Translations under genes and position numbers: made by a program | Shown here: positions 15,980 through 20,409 of the stretch, piece by piece | How positions within the stretch are numbered: position 1 is the stretch's first letter | How the letters are laid out: every line of letters starts with the position of its first letter | The notes under the pieces: model-generated | What the model saw: only the letters and a program-made list of their open reading frames with translations | Database searches by the model: none | Told to the model about the DNA's origin: nothing | Source of the DNA: a virus | Reading direction: 5' to 3' (one strand) | Length of the DNA stretch: 20,409 bases | IMG/VR virus record: IMGVR_UViG_3300027847_000948 | Span: 1 to 20,409 of that record

Positions 15980-17538
15980 TCATCATCTCCCGAAAGTATT
16001 CTGACCGCATTCGCCAACTTCTTGAGGGCGTCTTCTGACGCACCTAGTCCCAGGGCGTACGATTCGGACATCGACTTCGTGCCCGCGGCTGCCGCGAGGA
16101 CGGCCGTCCCGACCGCCGACGCGCCGTTCGACATGAATTCTTCCGAAGTACTCATTGTCTTCATATACGCCCCGGTGATCGTAGCCCTGTCAAAGTCAAG
16201 ATTCGCTCTACGCAAATCCGCTCTCTCTGTGAGGCCTCGCGCTACCAACGGGTAATCCTCTTTGACCTTCTCCATCAGCAGACCAACGGCGGGGCCCTGC
16301 ATCGTCATGACCGGCGCACCCGGCAATTTGGCATAGCGCAGATCAATCATCGTACCGTCTAATCTTGCCGTCTCTTTGGCTCTAAGATTGATATTCTGTG
16401 CGTAGACATTAAAATCCTTCTTCGTCTGGATATTGATGCCTTCGTCCCCCTGAAGATGCACTTCGCCCTTTGAGTGTATTGTCGCATTCCCATCGACAGA
16501 GAAGTTACAATCTCCCTTGACTTTGACATTATGGTCGCCCATGCTAATCTGATAGCCGTGGGACATCGACTTATACACCACTTTGCCATCGGGATGCATC
16601 TCGACGAATGACCCTGAGCGATGGAAAATATGGACACGTTCCGCACCCGGTGTATCGTCCCACTCTTCCACGTGCCCCGATTCTGTCTGGCGCACGTTGT
16701 TGTGGGGAAACTGCGCAGCATACGGTGATGGAGGTTCGCTCCAGTTGCCCCCGCCCGACGCACCACCTTTCTTATCCGTGAAGATCATGTTCAGGCTCGC
16801 GTGGAACGTCGGCATATTCCTGAAACTTTTCAGTCTGTCTGCCACATCGATCACGTTACGGGTCCAGTAGCTTGGTGCGCCAGAACCGACCGCGATACCA
16901 ATCGCCAACAACTTCCGCTTGTCTTTAAGCACAAGGTCAAGCTGCGCGGCCGCACCACCCATTGCCAACCGAGGAATTGATGGGCGATCAATATCGTCCT
17001 TCTGTGGGTTGGCACGCCGGTCACGATTCTCTTGAATAATAACACCGACCGCAGTAGCAGCCGACGCGATTTTCGCGAATTGTCCTGCCATCGCAGCAAT
17101 TCGTGCTTGTTTTTGTGAGAGTCTTTTCGTAAGTGAGGTTCGGGCCGAGGCCGTGATATTCTTCAGCGGGCCCGCTTTCATACCAGAGAACTGCACCAAT
17201 GCGGAGACATCGAAGGCGGCCGCGTTGTCCGCCACTTGACACGCCGCATCTGCTATCGAACCGCCCCCCAACATTCTGTCTGCTTCGTCGCGAAAACCGC
17301 TGGCGGCATTCGACAATTGTACGGAAAACGAAACCGCCTGCTCGCGCCTTATAATGGCGTCTCTCGCCGCACTAAAAGCGCCTGCGGTCATCGACGCAGC
17401 ATTCACGACGGCACCCAGTTTTCCCAGCTTACCTGGCTTGGAAGATGCTGGCGCACCGGTGCGACTCAGCGGTGGCGCCGGGCCTATCGCGAGTTCTGCG
17501 ACCGTCCGCAGATCAACAAATCCTCTGCAATTACTCAT
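15976..17538 (-). CDS. gp5: Central spike protein, gp5 beta-helix domain, without lysozyme
   Basis: 520 residues. Residues about 266-395 match the C-terminal spike region of T4 gp5: WSEPPSPYAAQFPHNN, ESGHVEEWDDTPGAERVHI, RSGSFVEMHPDGKVV, then short alternating repeats (NVKVKGDCNFSVDGN, GEVHLQGDEGINIQTKKDF) that build the triple beta-helix needle. The OB fold and lysozyme that precede this part in T4 are missing: the OB fold is the preceding gene, and no lysozyme was recognised. Residues 1-240 are instead an Ala-rich, mostly helical region with no recognised domain and mildly hydrophobic stretches (AATAVGVIIQ, LLAIGIAVGSG). Residues 400-520 form another helical, Ala-rich extension after the needle. 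The start is 14 bases after the OB gene, and an in-frame TGA two codons before the ATG rules out a simple frameshift fusion with it. The end overlaps the next start as ATGA. Confidence 0.85.
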   Translation of the reverse strand: MSNCRGFVDLRTVAELAIGPAPPLSRTGAPASSKPGKLGKLGAVVNAASMTAGAFSAARDAIIRREQAVSFSVQLSNAASGFRDEADRMLGGGSIADAACQVADNAAAFDVSALVQFSGMKAGPLKNITASARTSLTKRLSQKQARIAAMAGQFAKIASAATAVGVIIQENRDRRANPQKDDIDRPSIPRLAMGGAAAQLDLVLKDKRKLLAIGIAVGSGAPSYWTRNVIDVADRLKSFRNMPTFHASLNMIFTDKKGGASGGGNWSEPPSPYAAQFPHNNVRQTESGHVEEWDDTPGAERVHIFHRSGSFVEMHPDGKVVYKSMSHGYQISMGDHNVKVKGDCNFSVDGNATIHSKGEVHLQGDEGINIQTKKDFNVYAQNINLRAKETARLDGTMIDLRYAKLPGAPVMTMQGPAVGLLMEKVKEDYPLVARGLTERADLRRANLDFDRATITGAYMKTMSTSEEFMSNGASAVGTAVLAAAAGTKSMSESYALGLGASEDALKKLANAVRILSGDDE

Positions 17539-17552
17539 TATTCACTATCGTC

Positions 17553-17873
17553 TTATGGATTGTAGGCTTGGGGAACGGCGGGCAGCACTCCAAAGATGAT
17601 AGGCTGTTGCCCCAAACGTGAATCCAAAAAGAATCCCATCACCCAGTCCCCATGTCTATAATTAGGGAGATATCCTGCGTGCGTGACCGGTACCAACGGA
17701 TACGCCCACGGCAGTTCCTCGGTCGACAGGTTGTCGATGTTCGCATCGTGCCATCCAAAGATGCGCACCTTCGCGCGGCCGACCTGCATTGGATCGTCCT
17801 TACTTTCGACGACGCCAATAAACCAGATGAAGCCATCAAAGCCGAGTTGATGGGAGAGTGGTCCTGATTCCAT
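17553..17873 (-). CDS. Stand-alone gp5 N-terminal OB-fold protein
   Basis: 106 residues. FIWFIGVVESKDDPMQVGRA (15-34), then KVRIFGWHD, LPWAYPLVPVTHAG, GDWVMGFFLDS and QPIIFGVLP follow the T4 gp5 N-terminal OB domain (WFVGVVEDRMDPLKLGRVRV, LPWMSVIQPITSA, GHFLD, GIVLGTYGG). In T4 this domain sits on the gp27 trimer and holds the needle. Here it is a separate gene ending just after the OB fold, with residues AYNP before the stop. Its start overlaps the gp27-like stop as TAATG, and GAGG lies 7 bases upstream, which fits equal production of two partners that assemble as trimers. Being separate from the spike means the needle must attach non-covalently. It could also be described as a gpV/VgrG-type OB protein. 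Confidence 0.85.
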   Translation of the reverse strand: MESGPLSHQLGFDGFIWFIGVVESKDDPMQVGRAKVRIFGWHDANIDNLSTEELPWAYPLVPVTHAGYLPNYRHGDWVMGFFLDSRLGQQPIIFGVLPAVPQAYNP

Positions 17874-19321
17874 TATGTGTCCTCATCAGGCTTATACGGG
17901 AGCAGCTTCGCGCCGAATGAATCGCGTGTTGCTTCCAGGTGCATCGTATATTCCATTGCGTCGGGTGAGGCCTGTGTCAGCACATGTCGCACTGCGGTCA
18001 CCAAATGTCGGCCGCTATAAAATGGTGTAGGCAATGCAGGTTGGGAAGAACCCTTATTGCCAGTATTACCCATCAGTGCGTGCGACGTTGGATAGACGAG
18101 GTCAATCACACTCCCTGCTCGGACGCCAGGCTGCCCCGGCACTTTCAGCACGGTTGTTAAATGACGAAGCTCTCGCAGTTGCCGATTGCGCAGCACAACC
18201 GATTGGTAGAGTCTATCCTCATCTGCCGTCTCGCCAGCAGCTTCAGCGTGCTTGGACTTCTTACTGCTAGTATTGCCCGGCACGATAAATAGTTTCACGT
18301 TGCGATTCACGCTCTGGTCGAAGTTATCAGGATACAGAGGAAATTTGTCCAGATGTGTCGTTTCCGTGAATGTCTCCGTGTATCGGGAATCTTCTTCCCC
18401 CCACGCGCGGGCGAAGAAATCTAAATGTAGCATCTTAGTGCGTAACAGACCCGTCGTAACATCCATTAGCACATCAAACGATTGTTCCTGATGTAAGCCG
18501 ATAATACTGTTGTAGGCTTCTTTCCCGGACAATGCGCCGGTCTGAATCTTATTGGCATTCACCTCATAGGTCGCGACGACGTCGGTTGGGTCCCCCTCCT
18601 TCCACGCGCCCGATGCCTTCAGGCGCTTCTCGACCTTTGTGGGATCAATTAAACTGGCTACGCTGACAAACCAGAACCCCTCAAGGGTTTCATAGAATAG
18701 AAAGTTGCTCTCCGACTTTTCCTTCGTTAGCCCCAAGGTCGCAAAGAAGTTGATGGCCTGAAGCGGCGTATAATTCGGAATGACAGCAGAGATTTTCAAA
18801 TCGGTCTCTTCAATCTCCTTTATACGATCCGCAGGAATCTGCAACCGTTCGGACATAATATCCCGCACGGCCTCCGTGCAGGTCATCTGATCATATTTCT
18901 TCATCATACGCGACGACACGCTGGTGAAGAACTCGGGCGTCACTAAGTCCAGCGTATATGTCCGCTTTGCGTCTGCGGGAAATGTTTGATCGCCGAGGCG
19001 ACGAATGCGGAAGGTCCGCGCGAACTCAACCTCTTTTCCTAGATAATCGACGGTGAAAACCAGCCGTAAAAATTCTTGCCCGACGAGTGGAAACAATTCG
19101 GGATACGCCTCAGATTCTGCAATGTCAATTGTTGCCGAAATCGTATTATCAAAGATGCTTTCGTAAATGTTTATCGACTCCACCGCAGGGATGATATTCA
19201 CGCCAGCCGTACGAAATATTTCGGCTTGCGCATCCGTCGCCGCCCGAGCTTCTAACATTGGGGACAAAATGGAGCATTGCTTCAGTTTAACTTGGCGCGG
19301 TGCTGTTTTTGGTGTGGCCAT
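17873..19321 (-). CDS. gp27: Baseplate central hub protein, gp27-like
   Basis: 482 residues; T4 gp27 has 391. AVESINIYESIFDNTISATI (48-67), then GQEFLRLVFTVDYLGKEVEF and FRIRRLGDQTFPAD, follows the pattern of the first hub beta-barrel in gp27/gpD/VgrG-type proteins. RTYTLDLVTPEFFTSVSSRM and the segment with SNFLFYETLEGFWFVSVASL (about 225) fit the second barrel and linker. In T4 a gp27 trimer forms the torus between the tail tube and the gp5 spike; this agrees with the OB-fold gene overlapping its 3' end by one base. Residues about 350-375 (SSKKSKHAEAAGETADEDR) look like a charged flexible insertion. The start lies 3 bases after gp53, with no clear Shine-Dalgarno (GCGTAACAT precedes the ATG). 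Confidence 0.82.
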   Translation of the reverse strand: MATPKTAPRQVKLKQCSILSPMLEARAATDAQAEIFRTAGVNIIPAVESINIYESIFDNTISATIDIAESEAYPELFPLVGQEFLRLVFTVDYLGKEVEFARTFRIRRLGDQTFPADAKRTYTLDLVTPEFFTSVSSRMMKKYDQMTCTEAVRDIMSERLQIPADRIKEIEETDLKISAVIPNYTPLQAINFFATLGLTKEKSESNFLFYETLEGFWFVSVASLIDPTKVEKRLKASGAWKEGDPTDVVATYEVNANKIQTGALSGKEAYNSIIGLHQEQSFDVLMDVTTGLLRTKMLHLDFFARAWGEEDSRYTETFTETTHLDKFPLYPDNFDQSVNRNVKLFIVPGNTSSKKSKHAEAAGETADEDRLYQSVVLRNRQLRELRHLTTVLKVPGQPGVRAGSVIDLVYPTSHALMGNTGNKGSSQPALPTPFYSGRHLVTAVRHVLTQASPDAMEYTMHLEATRDSFGAKLLPYKPDEDT

Positions 19322-19324
19322 ATG

Positions 19325-19879
19325 TTACGCTTTATAGAGCGTCTTCAATGAGGACAGTATGCCTGGAAGAAACCCAATATGCACAACCTTGATAGACCGC
19401 TTGGCGTCGTTGTCCTCGACCTCCTGTGTGTAGGGCGTATTGGTTACTCCCTGTCGCGTCCCCAAAGTCGCATAGGTCGCCGCGTCCACCTGGTCGCCCT
19501 CCGTGGTATAATAGAACTTCGCGGCACTCCAGGCAGCACTTGTACGCGTTCCCTGGCGCGTTGATAGAAACACGCTTCCGTATTTGCCGATCAAATAGGA
19601 TTCAAATTCCCCACTCGACATTGGCCAGTCATACAGCGACATGATGTTGTTCATCAACAGCACGACCCACGTATACTTCACACTCCCATAGAGCTTCAGC
19701 GCCACCGTATCCGGGCGTTCACCCTCCGCGATCACGTAATCGTGCATCGCCGTCGTGTGCTGTCGTAACCGTTCCCTGATCATGGCACGCTGTGTAATAT
19801 TGACGATATTCATTGACGTCGTCACACCATCCACGGTGAACGCATAAGGAACAACGGATTGGTATTGAAAGTAATCCAT
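19325..19879 (-). CDS. gp53: Baseplate wedge protein gp53
   Basis: 184 residues, close to T4 gp53 (196). MDYFQYQSVVPYAF is the typical N-terminus. Residues 48-80 (YVIAEGERPDTVALKLYGS, then YTWVVLLMNNI) are the LysM-like element known in gp53, here reading Y-x-V-x2-GERPDTVALKLYG. MSLYDWPMSSGEFESYLIGK (80-99) is also family-typical. gp53 binds the completed wedge core and helps clamp neighbouring wedges and the hub together. The C-terminal half (about 105-165) is more divergent. The start is supported by a strong Shine-Dalgarno (GGGGGAG, 8 bases upstream), and the stop is 3 bases before the gp27-like ATG. Confidence 0.9.
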   Translation of the reverse strand: MDYFQYQSVVPYAFTVDGVTTSMNIVNITQRAMIRERLRQHTTAMHDYVIAEGERPDTVALKLYGSVKYTWVVLLMNNIMSLYDWPMSSGEFESYLIGKYGSVFLSTRQGTRTSAAWSAAKFYYTTEGDQVDAATYATLGTRQGVTNTPYTQEVEDNDAKRSIKVVHIGFLPGILSSLKTLYKA

Positions 19880-19887
19880 GCGTGTTA

Positions 19888-19894
19888 CTCCCCC
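19888..19894 (-). promoter_or_regulatory. Shine-Dalgarno of gp53
   Basis: The minus strand reads GGGGGAGTAACACGC directly before the ATG at 19879, giving GGGGGAG at eight-base spacing. It lies in the 18-base gap after the preceding gene and supports the chosen start. Confidence 0.6.
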
Positions 19895-19897
19895 GAC

Positions 19898-20409
19898 TTA
19901 CTCATCCCGTCCGCCCCCTACTAGGGCCGGAACATCGCGCTGGTGGATGTCGCCGGTCTGATTCTGTAGATCGGGGTCCCCTCTCGGATCTTCGCCAATG
20001 CCACCCTGATTCGGCCCCACGCCGCCACCACGGAAGATAACATCCGAGTCGCGACCCAGCAGTCGAACTTCTTGGAACGAGAGCGTCAGTACCGTGGCCG
20101 CGGGATAATAATCGCCGCCGACAAACGCGATACGATCACCGCCCGCATGGTCAACACTTAACCCCGTCAGGACCGACCGTTCGATTTTATTGAGATGTGT
20201 CTCTGCGAACATTGTGATGACGAACTCATACGGATAGCCGATCATAAAGTTCCCTAGATCTCTAGCGTCTCCGTATGACGGCAACGAATAGAAATGAAGA
20301 ATATTCAGGATCTTATCGATATTGTCGGCTTCCTCTTTTGTGCGGGGAATGAGATTAAATGAAAACTCGTGTGTTCGATACTGCATCGCATCGAACGCGG
20401 TATCTGTTC
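19898..20409 (-). CDS. Tail-tube cap/initiator protein, gp48/gp54-like (5' end outside window)
   Basis: Partial: the frame is open to the window edge (TDTAFDA precedes the internal Met at 20386), so that ATG is unlikely to be the true start. The visible part begins MQYRTHEFSFNLIPRTKEEA, then DNIDKILNILHFYSLPSY. This is the aromatic YRTH-x-F-x-F-x-L-P motif with a following helix that I associate with the C-terminal part of baseplate tube-junction proteins gp48 and gp54. YEFVITMFAE, LTGLSVDHAGGD and AATVLTLSFQEV continue a tube-like beta domain. A Gly-rich tail (RGGGVGPNQGGIGEDPRG) follows, ending GGRDE. These proteins sit between the hub and the first tube ring. I cannot decide between gp48 and gp54 from this part alone. 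Confidence 0.75.
   Translation of the reverse strand, partial: TDTAFDAMQYRTHEFSFNLIPRTKEEADNIDKILNILHFYSLPSYGDARDLGNFMIGYPYEFVITMFAETHLNKIERSVLTGLSVDHAGGDRIAFVGGDYYPAATVLTLSFQEVRLLGRDSDVIFRGGGVGPNQGGIGEDPRGDPDLQNQTGDIHQRDVPALVGGGRDE

Noticed and set aside
17539-17552. Programmed frameshift joining the OB-fold gene to the spike gene into one gp5 chain.
   Set aside because: The two are in different frames and an in-frame TGA lies two codons before the spike ATG, so a single shift near the OB stop could not read through. Separate genes fit better.
18284-18291. GATAAATA on the plus strand, the same late-promoter-like motif as at 3802-3809.
   Set aside because: It lies inside the gp27-like gene in antisense direction with no plus-strand gene downstream, and is explained by codons for LFIVPG.

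Overview
The window is a block of tail-baseplate structural genes from a contractile-tailed phage (T4-like myovirus). All recognisable genes lie on the minus strand, so transcription runs from high to low coordinates. The gene set (homologues of T4 gp48/54, gp53, gp27, gp5, gp25, gp6, gp7 and gp8, then a DUF4815 protein) resembles the compact structural clusters of aquatic T4-like phages such as cyanophages more than enterobacterial T4, where the hub and wedge genes are split between clusters. The host cannot be read from the sequence. A peptidoglycan-peptidase domain among the spike genes fits a bacterium whose peptidoglycan must be crossed during entry.

Layout in transcription order: 20409-19898, C-terminal part of a tail-tube cap/initiator (gp48/gp54-like), cut by the window edge; 19879-19325, wedge gp53; 19321-17873, central hub gp27-like; 17873-17553, a stand-alone gp5 OB-fold domain; 17538-15976, a gp5-like spike beta-helix with an Ala-rich N-terminal extension; 15979-15161, an unrecognised 272-residue protein; 15161-13602, an M15-type zinc peptidase with an extra C-terminal region; 13563-13153, gp25; 13148-11223, gp6; 11213-5295, a giant gp7-like wedge protein; 5286-3829, gp8-like; 3770 to beyond base 1, a DUF4815 structural protein. 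Genes are separated by 58 bases or less, and several overlap as ATGA or TAATG, so most look translationally coupled. The one gap with clear regulatory content (3771-3828) holds a 16-bp palindrome over the gp8 stop codon, a T4-late-type GATAAATA element and a good Shine-Dalgarno. No RNA genes, insertion sequences or CRISPR arrays were seen.

The genes together encode the central hub and spike (tube cap, gp27, split gp5, peptidase) and the wedges (gp53, gp25, gp6, gp7, gp8), followed by a probable peripheral baseplate or fibre protein.

Two things stand out. First, the gp7-like protein carries a C-terminal tail of about 1,086 residues in which essentially every second residue is serine, built from SPSASX hexapeptides encoded by a degenerate 18-bp repeat. 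This 3.26-kb tract is open in three frames, including an antisense frame that mimics calcium-binding DxDG repeats. Second, the cell-puncturing device is split: the OB fold, beta-helix and cell-wall hydrolase that T4 carries in one polypeptide (gp5) are encoded here by three separate genes, with the lysozyme replaced by an M15 peptidase.
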